Part shown: in pieces, positions 33,192 to 44,644 of the stretch
Layout of the letters: each line of letters starts with the position of its first letter
Numbering within the stretch: the first letter of the stretch is position 1
Source: Hexactinellida sp. DTS-2022
Lineage: Eukaryota > Porifera > Hexactinellida
Length of the DNA: 64,000 nt
Assembly: GCA_028753945.1 (NCBI GenBank)
Contig: JAPNXP010000009.1
Location: 3,658,001 to 3,722,000 of the forward strand
Reading direction: 5' to 3'
Translations under genes and position numbers: made by a program
The notes under the pieces: model-generated
Told to the model about the DNA's origin: nothing
Seen by the model: the letters and a program-made list of their open reading frames with translations, nothing else
Databases searched by the model: none

Positions 33192-34499
33192 ATTATTAGC
33201 TGACATATCTTTATCTCAATAGCTAATGTTGACAGACCTGAGAAATGCATTATAATTATATAGGAATTTAGGAACATGATATCAAGGCATACATAATACC
33301 CTTTATAATTGTGATATATCACCATTTATTACGTAATCGCTATTTTTCGTGGGAATTTTCGTGTTTTTATAGCATGCTTTTAACGTTATAAATGTTAAAA
33401 TTGGGACATGGCACATGAGGATGTCCATAACTAGCTGAATGAAATATATCGAAATTATAAATGGAATGTTGACACATTCCTCGGTTGCCAGGGAGATAAA
33501 TATTTCTTAAAATGAGCCATAACTCAAAAACTATCCATTTTATGTAAACTATGTTAGCAGTGATCTATCCGCAATTGGTAACTTCCTATTCATTGATAAT
33601 ACATTTTCAGGGCCTAACTAACTTCAATAATCTTTGAGATATTAGATTATTAGCACTTAATTCTTATATGGTAATACACTCATTATCTCAAATATTATTG
33701 AAGTTAGGCCTAGAAAATGTATTATCAATTAATAGGAAGTTACATATTGCGCGATAGATCAGTACTAACATATAGTTTACATAAAATGCATTGTTTTTGA
33801 GTTATGGCTCATTTCGAGAAAATATGAATTTCCCTGGCAACCGAGTAATGTGTCAAAATTACATTTATAATCTCGATATATATCATTCAACTAGGTAGTT
33901 ATGGACATCCTGATGTTCCAATTTTGAAAATTTATTACACGTTTAATTAACAATGCTAAAAGCAGGCTATAAAATAATTCCCACGAAAAATAGCGATTAC
34001 GTAATCAAATGGTGATATATCACAAATCTAAAGGGTGTTATGTATGCCTTGATATCATGTTCCTAACTTCCTATATATTTATGATGCATTTCTCAGGTCT
34101 GTCATAGCGATTGAGATAAAGATATGTTAGCTAATAATAAATGGTCTTTAAGTAATCCATGGTCCAGCAAAATCTACACAGTAGTAAGGCCTTATATAAC
34201 GAAGGTTACGGTTATATCTAATTCTATTGTTTCGACTCGTGATTATTATATTGATTCAACTTGTGAGATGGCTTCTATTTTCTAATTGACAATTAAGATT
34301 TTACATTCCATAACAACGACAGAATATGTGAGTATATTTCCTTCTGCAAGAATACTCTTGCACTGTTAATATACTGAAGTAATTAATTATAATTAATTAT
34401 TTCTGTATTTAACTTATATAGATGCTTCCAATTTGTTTATTAGGTTTATCGAGTGTGCGGAATTGAAATATGATAGCCAAATTAATAAATTTATTATTT

Positions 34500-35410
34500 A
34501 CTAGCCGAAAAGCCGCCCTCCGGGCGGCGTTTTTCTGCTAGTTTACTACGCTTTACTACGCTTTGTATTTGGTGGTAAGTTTCATTTTCACGTTTTAATC
34601 GCTTTCTCGCTGTATTGGGCGTTTGTTTACAATCATTACCAACACGCGAACGTTTTTTAAGTGGCATACGTAATAGTTGAATAACAGGTTTGGATTTTGT
34701 ATGTAAATTATGACTGAAGTTGGCAAAATATGTCAACCCGATCTATATATATAGTCAGGTTCTTTTATTATGAACATTTAATGGACCAAAAATGTGTTCA
34801 TAATAGAGAGACTTCATAATAAGCGAACTCAACTTAATACAACCCTATGTAAGTTGTTAAATTGGGACCATAGGGCTTGTTCATAATAAAAAATCTTCAC
34901 ATTAAGCAGACGAAATCTTGTTCATAATAAGCAGACCTGACTGTATAGCAATAGGTATGACTATTAAATTGTCCAACAACACAAATGTAAGGTTGAATTT
35001 TATTGGTCTATATGTATATTCAATTGTTGTTTATATTATGGGAAATCATAATGGAATACTGAACACAAATAACTGATTGGATAAATTAATTTACTCTCGC
35101 CCAATTAAATTACAGTCTCAGTTAGGTATCTATACTGCACACTTAACAATTGATAGAGACATAAAAATCCTATTATACTATGCTAGATGCTAATCCATAC
35201 TGGGACAACCCTCGAATTTAATTGGTTAAAGGTTTTGTCACCTTGGGGATGGGAAGATGTGAATATTTTTCTTAAAAATTCCTTATCTGGAGTGGTGAGA
35301 TAATTCCTAGATTATATGCAAAATTTGGTAGAGATCGGTTGAGGCATCTCAGAGGAGATGTGAGGACAGACAGACAGACAGACAGACATTGTCTTTTATA
35401 TATATAGATG
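34500..35410 (-). mobile_element. Possible Helitron/Helentron-like remnant
   Basis: Left edge ACTAGCCGAAAAGCCGCCCT with a CCGCCCTCCGGGCGG hairpin; right part ends with GACA repeats and TTTTATATATATAGA. A minus-strand frame (34494-34736) contains MPLKKRSRVGNDCKQTP followed by a basic helix, loosely like N-termini of Helitron proteins. Low certainty; no Rep or helicase motifs seen. Carries a CAGTCAGGTTC MITE. Confidence 0.3.
34752..34943. mobile_element. Mariner-type MITE, CAGTCAGGTTC family, copy 2
   Basis: Nearly identical to 18391-18582, TA on both sides; the first base of the left end is changed (TAGTCAGG). Confidence 0.88.
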
Positions 35411-35411
35411 A

Positions 35412-36450
35412 CAAATAATTTAACTCAATAAATGTAAGTTGACATTGAAATTGGTGTTAAATTATAAATAATATTAATAATTATTTATACTAATTAATTA
35501 AATATCATTAATCTCAGAGATTATAGAAGATAGAAACAAATTTATCAATTAATCCTTATGCCACTTTAACTCCTCTACAAATGGTTCTTGACACCTTGAG
35601 GTGATGATGACATCGTAAAATGTGTTTTACAATTTTGTGAATTCTATATTTCGAATGGGTTGGTTGGTGTTGGGTATTCACCCTACATGCACATAAAAAT
35701 TGCTGACTCATCACATATTATTTTCTACTGAAACTTGAATATCTTTGAAATGAAGTGAGCTAGAACGAAACTTATAACTCACTATAGTGGGGCAGCATAG
35801 CAATAAAATTGTTCAATTTTTGATACAAGCATGAAAATTGGCACAGACATAGATAAATTTATTATTTAAAGATATGGATATGGAGGCATCACGAAATTTT
35901 AATATTTTCAAGATGGCGGCCAATAATTGTCGGCAACTGTCGGACAAAAGTCCGCTCTCGCGAATACTTGTTAAATGACCTCGTAGAGTGTTTGTATGTA
36001 CATAGTTATTCTCAAATTACTGTGCGGTGAAGAACGAGGGGTCACTCGATAGGGTAAAAACAATATTTGAGAATGGAATGTATCACATTTTAGCGTTGTC
36101 AAGGAATGTCATCCCTCCAAAACATGGTCATGTGGCCCTTATAATGACATGAAATCTTATGCTGATTACGAATATCATCATTAAACATTTATTAAACTTC
36201 AATTGACAGAGTTAATTTGCTCTTGTATACATATATGTACTACATTATAACTCGCTTAGTACGTATTTCGGCTTAGTAGGTACTAATTTATTTAACCAAT
36301 TAGTAAATTTATATGAATCTCAATATAAGTTAGTCTCTATCTTGTATATAAATTGAACAATTCGCTGCCCCACTACTAACGGTCGTTGCCTTTTTAAACA
36401 CCTTTCTGAAATAATTTAACACCTTGATAGTGATGATGACATGGCGAAAA
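35412..36450. other. No gene recognised
   Basis: AT-rich unique-looking sequence. The block around 35590-35660 (CACCTTGAGGTGATGATGACATCG) recurs in altered form at 36420, 38095, 43990 and 45390, so it belongs to a dispersed repeat. Confidence 0.45.
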
Positions 36451-36454
36451 AGTC

Positions 36455-36568
36455 CAAAATTGCAGCTGTGGCGACAGCATTTTCCTTTGGAGGCACTATC
36501 CATTAACCAGCCAATAGCCACAAAATATAGTGCCTACAAGGGAAATGCGTCGGCACACTGCAATTTTG
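36455..36568. repeat. Hairpin MITE, CAAAATTGCAGC family, copy 1
   Basis: Inverted repeat of about 45-bp arms around ATTAACCAGCC (CAAAATTGCAGCTGTGGCGA ... TCGGCACACTGCAATTTTG). Related copies: 38130-38239, and diverged ones near 43420-43525 and 45410-45520. Confidence 0.75.
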
Positions 36569-36719
36569 GATTTTTTCTCTTCTCTTTTGAATAAATTAAA
36601 TTTGAATCGATCGGAAGAGGGGAAGCGGATTAAACATAGATTTAAACCGTGCTCGGATGAATACTAAGCCAACTTCACACTCTTCACATTAGTAGGGTAC
36701 TAACCACCGTACTATAATG

Positions 36720-37266
36720 CCTATTTCACTGTGCCGACTATACAATAGTATAGTGGCCCAGTATTGAAATCACTGCCTTTATTATTGTATACCGTATTTA
36801 TTCGAATAGTAGCCTAGGCGATTATTTTTTTTAGGCCATTTTTTACCAATAATTTTTGTTACTTTTCGAGAATATCACATGTTGTGATGTTGATACAATT
36901 TATTTAGTAGAATCGGTTGATAATCGTATTGCGACTAATATTAGATAAAGATATTACTCAGGTTACCGGTAGTAAATTTGTATTTGCTAATTTGGGGGGG
37001 GGGGGGCTATTATTGGAGGTAGGCGATTATTCGAATAGGGGCTACTATTAGAGTATATACGGTATTTTTACTGTGCCGACAATACTATAGTATAGTGGCC
37101 CAGTATTGAAATGACTGCCTTTATTATTATTATTTTTACTATGCCGACTATACTATAGTATAGTGGCCCAGTATTGAAATGACTGCCTTTATTATTATTA
37201 TTTTTACTGTGCCGACTATACTATAGTATAGTGGCCCAGTATTGAAATCACTGCCTTTATTTTTAT
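36720..37266 (+). repeat. 69-bp tandem repeat (4 units) with nested MITE
   Basis: Units start ACTGTGCCGACTATACTATA and end CACTGCCTTTATTATT. Three adjacent units lie at 37070-37266, and a fourth at 36726-36788 is separated by the TA-flanked MITE 36789-37064 (ends ATACCGTATTTATTCGAATA / ATACCGTATATAC). Each unit contains the palindrome ACTATACTATAGTATAGT. This is the start of repeat family R copy 2 (to about 37790). Confidence 0.8.
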
Positions 37267-37805
37267 TTCTCCGTAGCAGGTACCCTGGCCACACCTGTAT
37301 ACATTGAGGGCTGAAACTTGGCTGCAGGTGCGGAGTGACCGTCTAATTTGCACCTGGGGTTACGAATTTGTTCAAATTATTTTGACACCTATTTAAACTA
37401 ATTATGGCTCATAAAATGAAAAATAATAATTATTGAGCTTGATAAATTTTACATGTACGGATAGAGAATTAAATTCTACACCTTTTCACAGTGCACGAAT
37501 TTTTAAATTGGGTTTCGTTAACTAGTGCCAGAATAGAGTTGCAAGTTCCCTTTGTTTACTAACACTTCAGTTTCATTGAAAGTGTTAAATCTAATTCTAT
37601 TGTTTCAACTTGTAATAAATTTATTGATTTAACTTGTTAAATCTTTCACTATTGTTTAACTTGCGATAATTACATTGATTTAACTTGTGAATTCGAGCTG
37701 GCTTCTATTTAATTGTAGTATTACTATACAATGGAAAAAATTAAATTAAATAAATACGTAATTTGTTGAATTTTCCTCAACTCACCGTGGATAACATTGC
37801 TGAAT

Positions 37806-37949
37806 CAGGGGCGTCGCACGGCTCTGAAAAGTCTCCGGCCCAACAGTTAAAGTGGTCCGGCTAAAGCAGGACCCTCCTATATAATATAGTACAAGAAAAG
37901 AAAACTGGTCCGGCCAAAGCCGGACCTGCCGGACCGCGTGCTACGCCTG
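37806..37949. mobile_element. GC-rich MITE, CAGGGGCGTCGCACGG end
   Basis: Ends CAGGGGCGTCGCACGG and CAGGCGTAGCACGCGG (inwards), internal GGTCCGGC repeats. hAT-like ends; flanking octamers match only partly. Confidence 0.6.
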
Positions 37950-38129
37950 TGTGAAATATATAACTAATAATATAGTTTATTATCAATACATAATGAATGA
38001 ATGGCATTAAACTCAAGATGGTTTATGATAGAAACAAACTTCAAATTTATCTACCGTTCCTTGTGACTAGGTCCAATTAACAATGGTTCTAGACGCCTTG
38101 AGGCGTTGATGACTTGGCAAAAAAAAATC

Positions 38130-38239
38130 CAAAATTGCAGCCTGTGCCGACAGCATATTCCTTTGGAGGCACTATCAATAAACCACCACCAAAATATAGT
38201 GCCACCAAAGGAATATGTGTCGGCACAGCTGCAATTTTG
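38130..38239. repeat. Hairpin MITE, CAAAATTGCAGC family, copy 2
   Basis: Near-perfect inverted repeat (CAAAATTGCAGCCTGTGCCG ... CGGCACAGCTGCAATTTTG, arms about 45 bp), able to form a long miRNA-precursor-like hairpin. Confidence 0.8.
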
Positions 38240-38389
38240 TTAACAAATGATTGACCTGAAGTGAGTATATTATCTAGACATGGTAAGTAAATTTGTTATA
38301 TAAATAAATTGTAAAAGTTTCATTGATAATAATAAAAATAAGCTAATTGAAAGTATAAGTAAGGTAAGAATATCTTCAATAAATCAAAT

Positions 38390-39463
38390 CTATTTGGAAG
38401 GATCCAATAAAATCTTCATTGCTTTACCGCTACATAATAGTTCATAGGCCTCTTGGTAGCGTGTGAGAGGTATCTTGTGTGTAATTAATAACTCTGGTTT
38501 TACCTTTCCTTCTGAAATAGCTTTTTCGGACTCTTTCCAAGTATGAAATATCTTTCGCCCGTAAATTGACTTTAGTGTCAATCCTTTCATCAGGAAATTA
38601 GTAATAGGTTCATTTATTATAATATCAGATTTTGGTAAGCCAATAACAGCAATCTTACCACCTCGACGCAAAAGATAAAACGCCCTTGTTAACATTGCTG
38701 ATACTCCACTTGCCTCAACAATAACTCCAACTCCATTCCCTTCTGTAATATTACTAATTTCCGTAATAAAGTCCTTACTATCAGAATTTAATGCATAATC
38801 TGCTCCCATTACCTTCGCCCTATCCAATCTATCATCTTGTATATCAGTAGCTATAACTATATTTGCACCGAAAATCTTAGCAAAGCTACAAGCTAACAGT
38901 CCAATTGGACCACACCCAATAATCATGGTGATTTCTCCACAAGGCTGCACAGCTTCCAAAGCTTGATGCGCAACACCAGTCGGTTCTAATAGACAGGCCT
39001 GTTCATCGGATAAATCATATTCCAACTTGTACGCATACCTATCAGCCACAATGGTGTATTCAGAACAACCTCCTTGTTCTGTTCCCCTACCATGTCCATA
39101 CTGTCGCATATTCTGGCAGATATGGAACTCATTTCGTTTACATTGGAAGCAATCACCACAATAGAAATGGTTCTCTATTGCTACACGAGAGCCTATTGTG
39201 AATTTATCATCTGCATCTTTGCCCTTAGCTACAACAACCCCTACAGCCTCGTGTCCAGTTATGAAAGGAATATGAGCAACCTTTTGGGCCAGAGAATTCC
39301 ATTTGTACAAATTAATGTCAGATCCACATAGAGATGAGTAGATGACACGTAATAAAAGGTCTGTATCACTAGGGACTGGTAAGGGAATTGATTTAAGTAC
39401 AAAGCCAATCCCTGGATTTTCTTTTATGAGAGCATTCATAGTAGATGGTAAATGTTGAACCAT
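38390..39463 (-). CDS. Zinc-dependent medium-chain dehydrogenase, L-threonine 3-dehydrogenase type
   Basis: Intact 357-residue frame, no introns. Catalytic zinc site C46 (SSLCGSD) and H71/E72 (TGHEAVGVV); structural zinc Cys 102, 105, 108 and 116 (CGDCFQCKRNEFHIC); Rossmann motif GCGPIG (183-188); NAD-favouring acidic residue in IATDIQDDR. The C-terminus (KGLTLKSIYGRKIFHTW) is very like bacterial threonine dehydrogenase, which oxidises L-threonine to 2-amino-3-ketobutyrate with NAD+. Bacterial enzymes are about 341-343 residues; this one has a slightly longer N-terminus. A related sugar-alcohol or butanediol dehydrogenase is the alternative. Animals generally use an unrelated short-chain enzyme for this step, so horizontal acquisition is possible. 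A MITE begins 30 bp upstream of the ATG; transposon DNA surrounds it on both sides. Confidence 0.85.
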   Translation of the reverse strand: MVQHLPSTMNALIKENPGIGFVLKSIPLPVPSDTDLLLRVIYSSLCGSDINLYKWNSLAQKVAHIPFITGHEAVGVVVAKGKDADDKFTIGSRVAIENHFYCGDCFQCKRNEFHICQNMRQYGHGRGTEQGGCSEYTIVADRYAYKLEYDLSDEQACLLEPTGVAHQALEAVQPCGEITMIIGCGPIGLLACSFAKIFGANIVIATDIQDDRLDRAKVMGADYALNSDSKDFITEISNITEGNGVGVIVEASGVSAMLTRAFYLLRRGGKIAVIGLPKSDIIINEPITNFLMKGLTLKSIYGRKIFHTWKESEKAISEGKVKPELLITHKIPLTRYQEAYELLCSGKAMKILLDPSK

Positions 39464-39492
39464 AGAAATAACTTATAGTAGAAGCAAAATTT

Positions 39493-42400
39493 CAGGGTTG
39501 ATAAAAATCAAAAAAATTTACAAAATCAAAAAAATCCGATTTTATTGATTTAAATCAGATTTTGGTACAATTATAGTATTGTACCGGATATAAAGATGAT
39601 TCGGTCGTACACACATATACGTAAAATTGGTGAAAATGCCTAGAGTTACTCTTGGGGGCATTTTACGCGACCAATCCCTAGAGTAACTCCTGGGGGCATT
39701 TTACGTGACTTCCCCCTGGAGTTATTCTTGGAACGATTTTACGCAAGCAACCTATTGGCGTATTTTATTAACACAGGTGCAGTAAGTAGCCTTTATATGG
39801 GGGGATTTTACGCGAGTTGGACCTTTCACCTAAATAAGCCTATTTATGATTACCTCCCACAGCATTATGGCCATAATTAGCCTTGAAATCTCCAGTGGCG
39901 GCGCTAGCTCATCAAAAGAGGGGGTGCAACGGGAGGTGCTGTTTTATTTCAGGGGATGCAAACATTTTGTTCAGTTACAGCCTGCCACTGGCTGCCAGAA
40001 TGTTTGAATGAATACTGTTTGATCCTATCACGGATGTTCTTTTATAGAAAGTAGATATAATACTTTAGGTTTCACTCAAATCTAATATTCGGAAACTTTA
40101 AACTTGTTTAGCAATAATATGAACATACAGTGTTATCAAATCACTTAGTGCTAAATTTGAAATTTGAAGTCATTCTTGCCTATCCTTATATATTCAGGGT
40201 TGCCAACTATACCGCTTTTCTGCCTTTTTATTACATCCTCTCGGTCTCGCGCCAAACTTTTCAAACCGATTTTTTGGAAATTGTTTCTAAATTTAGATTT
40301 TATGATATTTATCAGTAATTAAAGGATTTTTTGATAAAATTAGTCAAGATACGAGTAGCAAGTTCTGTTCTACTCTTATACTTGTAAATTAGTTAAGATT
40401 CTTTAGCCCACTTATTAATGCACGATACTAAAAAATTTGTAATTCGAATTTGGAAGTTCTTAAAAATATCCCGGGTGGCCTTGTGCCTACATCCTCCAGA
40501 AAGTTGTTATACTAGATACGATGCAGAATTTTTTCTCGTTTAGTTTATATGTTGTTGATCCATTCACCACGGGTGAAATCAGTTTTCAACACATTTTACA
40601 AATTTATGGCCTAATCATCAATAAATTCCTTGAAATTTCAAGCAAAATGTCCATATATTCCGAGAACCTTTGACGATATTTAATTCTGCAATTTGTTTTG
40701 TTGCATTATTGCATACATTGTGTCCTCACGAGATACGTGGGAAGAGGTTTGATAGATAAAACTAGAAAGATAAGTGTTTCCTGGTTTGTAGATATCCAAA
40801 CATACTAAATATGATTTTGTATCGTCTATTCATGTAGATTCTAAATAATAGTATGTATTTGAGTTTCCTGCATTTCACCCACTTTTTCCACTTCGACCTC
40901 ACGCTTTTTTTGGTAAAACTCTCGCCAGGTAGGCAAAACCCCGGCTTTTCGGTTTCCAGAAGTTGTCATTCCTGATGTATTGAAGTGGGCTAGTTATGCT
41001 ATTCTACCTGAATGCAAGAGATTCTAAATATACCATGAATTTTCAAAGCAGCCCCACTAGGGGTGCTGACACAGTTTCAGGAGGCGCCGTAGCACCCCCT
41101 TGGCGCCAGGGGCGTCAGAAGGGGGGGGGCACGTGCCCCCCTCAAAAATCTCGGTGCTCCTCATCTGTGGATCCCCTCGCCTGTGCCCCTTCCCCTGTCC
41201 AAATAGATGAAATAACAACATCAATGATACACATGAGTTCAAATATCATGGTCCTACTGCTCTTATCCGATGTGAAACTATCAAAAAATACATAAAATCA
41301 CGTGGGGTTTTATACTATCAAGAATTAGCTTTTATATAAAATGAATTGCCTAAAAATATTAGAACGAATCATAACCTCAAAATAATCACTATAATTTAGA
41401 GTATACGTTCAAACCACTAACCCAATATTTCTGTTTAAGGGAAAGCGTAAGTGAATTTTCAACATTCGAATTTGATAAAGTTGAAATAGCCATTAATTTG
41501 CTCTATAACTATCTAGTAAATATCCATAATATTAGAAGTTGCGAATTCATATATCCTCGGTTATAGCTTAATCAAATTTCTATACTATACTGATCCATAC
41601 TAGCCACGCAAAGTGAATTCACTATCTAAAATTATTTTTTCGAATAGTAACCTCAATTATAAAATATTCTTTACTCAATTTAGCTGTGTTTGTGTCGTAG
41701 GGAATTTTGATTTTAGGATTAAAATTTTCTAAAAATCATTTTTGGAAATTATGATCGAAAATTTTCATATTTTCCCATCTAAAAAATTAATTGCTCAATA
41801 AAACATAAAAACATTTGAAATTCCATACGACACAAACACAAGTACTTGTAATTATCGAAGTTTTTTATAATGAATGTCCGGTTCAAAAAATGATATTTTC
41901 CCCCCTTATCACTTTTGCCGCAAAGTGTCTTTTTTCAAAATTTTACTTTTTTGTAAGTTTTTTCAATAAGTTCATAATAGTAATAAATAACAACAATTAG
42001 TGGCAGAAAAAAAAAAAAAATTTTAATTTAATTTTTTTTTTAATTTCCTACCAAAAGTGACCTCAAAGGTGAAATTTTCGGAATTTTTTTTCGGATTCGT
42101 CATCTTGCTATATTTTCGTACAATAATGGCCATTATAAATATTTTTTCCTTTAAACTCCCTTTGCAACTTTGATCACTTCCGCTTTCCCTTAATTTCTCA
42201 TTAGCTTTCTAGATTATAAAGACATTGCGCTCTAGTGTTTAATATTAAACAATTAAACTAGCAAAGTCCATTCTGACCATTATTTTACTTAGGTTCCAGC
42301 AGGATTATACTCAAATACTAAGAACTCACTAACGAAAATATGGTTAATACTTTAATACTTAATAGCTTATCTACGTCAGAATAGGCATATTATTTTGTAC

Positions 42401-43165
42401 GTAATTATATAGTCAGGTTCACTTATTATTAACCTTCAGGGGGCCAAATGTATTCATAATACAAAGACTTAATTATAAATTTCGATATTTGAGATATAGA
42501 TTTCTATTTGACAATTCTAATATTATCCATATTTTTTAGAATAAATCTTAGTTAAGGTGCGATGACCAGCATTTGGAGTAGTGGAATCAGTTCTAATTAT
42601 TCAACCATAACATTGAGGCTAAATATGGCCATAACGCTGTGGGAGGTAATCATAAATAGGCTTATTTAGGTGAAAGGTCCAACTCGCGTAAAATCCCCCC
42701 ATATATAGGCTACTGCACCTGTGTTAATAAAATACGCCAATAGGTTGCTTGCGTAAAATCGTTCCAAGAGTAACTCCAGGGGGAAGTCACGTAAAATGCC
42801 CCCAGGAGTTACTCTAGGGATTGGTCGCGTAAAATGCCCCCAAGAGTAACTCTAGGCATTTTCACCAATTTTACGTATAGTTCTGCACGACGCAATACTA
42901 TAGTTGTACCCAGATTTTTTTGATTTTAATTGTTTTTTTGCAATCTATATCACACTGACGTATTTTATTTGGCTAATGGATTAATTACATTAATAATGAC
43001 TCATTATCAATGTAATTTGACTCATTATAAATGTATTTCTTTACTTTTCGCAAAAAAACATAGACATAAAAAATCTGATTTAAATCATAAAAATCGGATA
43101 TTTTTGATTTAAATCAGATTTTTGATTTAAATCATGATTTTATTAATAAAAATCAAATTCCAGAT
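39493..43165. mobile_element. AAATCA-rich hAT MITE, split by a 3.3-kb element
   Basis: Left part begins CAGGGTTGATAAAAATC (39493-39563). Right part 42911-43165 continues with GATTTAAATCAGATTT repeats. An intact relative with both ends lies at 55773-56119. The right terminus is eroded. Confidence 0.7.
39564..42910. mobile_element. 3.35-kb transposon with ~300-bp inverted ends, no recognisable gene
   Basis: Ends GGTACAATTATAGTATTG and GGTACAACTATAGTATTG (inwards). Inverted arms 39564-39895 and 42590-42910 contain repeated ACGTAAAATGCCCCCAAGAG / AGAGTAACTC blocks. Exact 8-bp duplication CAGATTTT (39556-39563, 42911-42918). The interior (39.9-42.6 kb) has no frame matching a transposase I know; it holds a G-rich segment at 41050-41160, AT-rich sequence and a MITE fragment at 42410. 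Duplication length fits hAT or MULE; class undetermined. Confidence 0.88.
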
Positions 43166-43239
43166 AAGGCAGACGCATTTTGGCAGTCCCTAGAATTCGT
43201 TCAAATAGGATTCTACTATACAGTTAAAGCAGGGTTTTT

Positions 43240-43400
43240 TCTAACACCGGGTTTTTCTAACTAATCGGTTTGTTATAATTAATTTATATTTTAATGTGTA
43301 AGAAATTCCAAATTTGATATTTTCAATCGCTTTATTCGAACTATCGGATTTATTCCTTTATTTACATGCAAAGAATTGGTTAGAAAAACTGTATTTATAC
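43240..43400. repeat. Single arm of the GTTAGAATAAACCG foldback family
   Basis: Contains TTTCTAACACCGGGTTTTTC and a CGAACTATCGGATTTATTCC-type block, like the arms at 11546-11675. Confidence 0.55.
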
Positions 43401-43419
43401 TAGAAATATAAAATTACAG

Positions 43420-44640
43420 TTGTACTGACAGCGTTATCCTTTGAAGTCACTATCTTGAAATGGTTGGTAGATTTATGGTGCTTCCAAATTAAAATGCAGT
43501 AGGAAAAGCTGTAATTTTAGATTTTTGTCATGTCATCATAATATAAGTGTTAAACCATTTCAGAAAGGTTGTTTCGGAAAGTAACTACCCTAATTGTGTT
43601 GGCATGGCAAAACTCAAGACCAAAGGGCTCATTGATCATATTAGTAATTAAAAAATTACATTGTTGTAAATGCACATGTGCATTTATTAATTTGAAATGT
43701 CTTTAAATACGACTGGTCGGTTATAATAGACATTATGTGGTTCTTATTGCATAGAAAGTCGGGATCAAATTAGTCCTCAGACTTAGGCATATCCTGCGGG
43801 TGCACCACCAAATTTTCAGGTATCAAGGGGGTTCACGAGTTATTAAAAGGTTGGGACCTCTGACTTAATTTAATAGATATTTTAGTTAGAGGGTTAAATA
43901 ACAGATGATGAGTCAACATTTTGAAGTGTTGTTGGGTAATCACCATTCTCTAACTACTTTTGAAATATCGAATTCACAAAATTGTTAAAACAAATTTTTG
44001 ACGATGTCGTAATCACCTCAAGATGTTAGAACCTATTTATAGAGGTGTTACGTGGCATAAGAATAAATTGATAAATTGGAATGTTGTTTCTATCGTGTGT
44101 CATCCTTGAGATTAATGATATTAAGCTAATTAGTATTAGTATCTATCAGGGCTGTATCAATTCATTTTGAGTTGGCACAAAAACTCATTTTCTCTCTGCC
44201 AACTCATTCATATTACCTGTACCAACTCATTCAACTCATTCATTTTTATGCAACCAACTCATTCAGAAAAAAAGTTGATTGTACCAACTCATTATGCCAA
44301 TTTTGAATAAGTATCTTCTCATTAGAAATGATCATTGATAAATAAGGAGTATTAATTAATTAATTATTTAAAAGCAATAAATTCATTATAACCAAACTCA
44401 CTAAAGTTCTCAAATACTAAAACCATTACTATAATCTTAGACAAATCTCCACATGACTTAATCTAGAAAAGAGTCGATTCAACCAACAGTCGTTACACAA
44501 TTTTGTAACATAAAATAGATTATACCAGTTTGGCTTCCATCAGCTTACTTCTATTGGTGAATTATTATTAGTAGTGCTGAAACGAATATTCATTCGTTTC
44601 GATGACTAAGCATTAAATGAATTCCAAGACACAAAATACA
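43420..44640. other. No gene recognised; CAACTCATT-rich block
   Basis: 43420-43525 is a diverged hairpin MITE. 44155-44300 has irregular repeats of CAACTCATT. Nothing else supported. Confidence 0.45.
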
Positions 44641-44644
44641 TTGT

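Larger units (their letters stand above)
32511..34210. repeat. Foldback element A, copy 2
   Basis: Starts CGTGACC, ends GGTTACG, with an exact 8-bp duplication GTTATATC (32503-32510, 34211-34218). Arms of about 500 bp pair around a centre near 33660. The left arm is interrupted by the mariner MITE 32527-33093. Confidence 0.92.
32107..34330 (+). repeat. Dispersed repeat family R, copy 1, split by foldback A
   Basis: 32107-32510 and 34219-34330 match the colinear copies at 36720-37790 and 44645-45200 (ACTGTGCCGACTATACTATA start, ATCTAATTCTATTGTTTC and GAGCTGGCTTCTATTTAATT ends). No coding potential seen. Confidence 0.75.

Noticed and set aside
34494..34736. Helitron protein N-terminus
   Set aside because: Kept only as a low-confidence remark: a basic segment alone is not diagnostic and no Rep or helicase motif is present.
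38390..39463. Dehydrogenase as bacterial contamination of the assembly
   Set aside because: Both flanks are continuous eukaryotic repeats, including a MITE 30 bp upstream that recurs elsewhere in the window. Read coverage would still be worth viewing.
40996..41295. 99-residue frame in the G-rich segment of the 3.35-kb element
   Set aside because: Low-complexity G/C runs on both strands and no motif; it resembles a MITE fragment (CAGGGGCGTCAGAAGG) rather than a gene.
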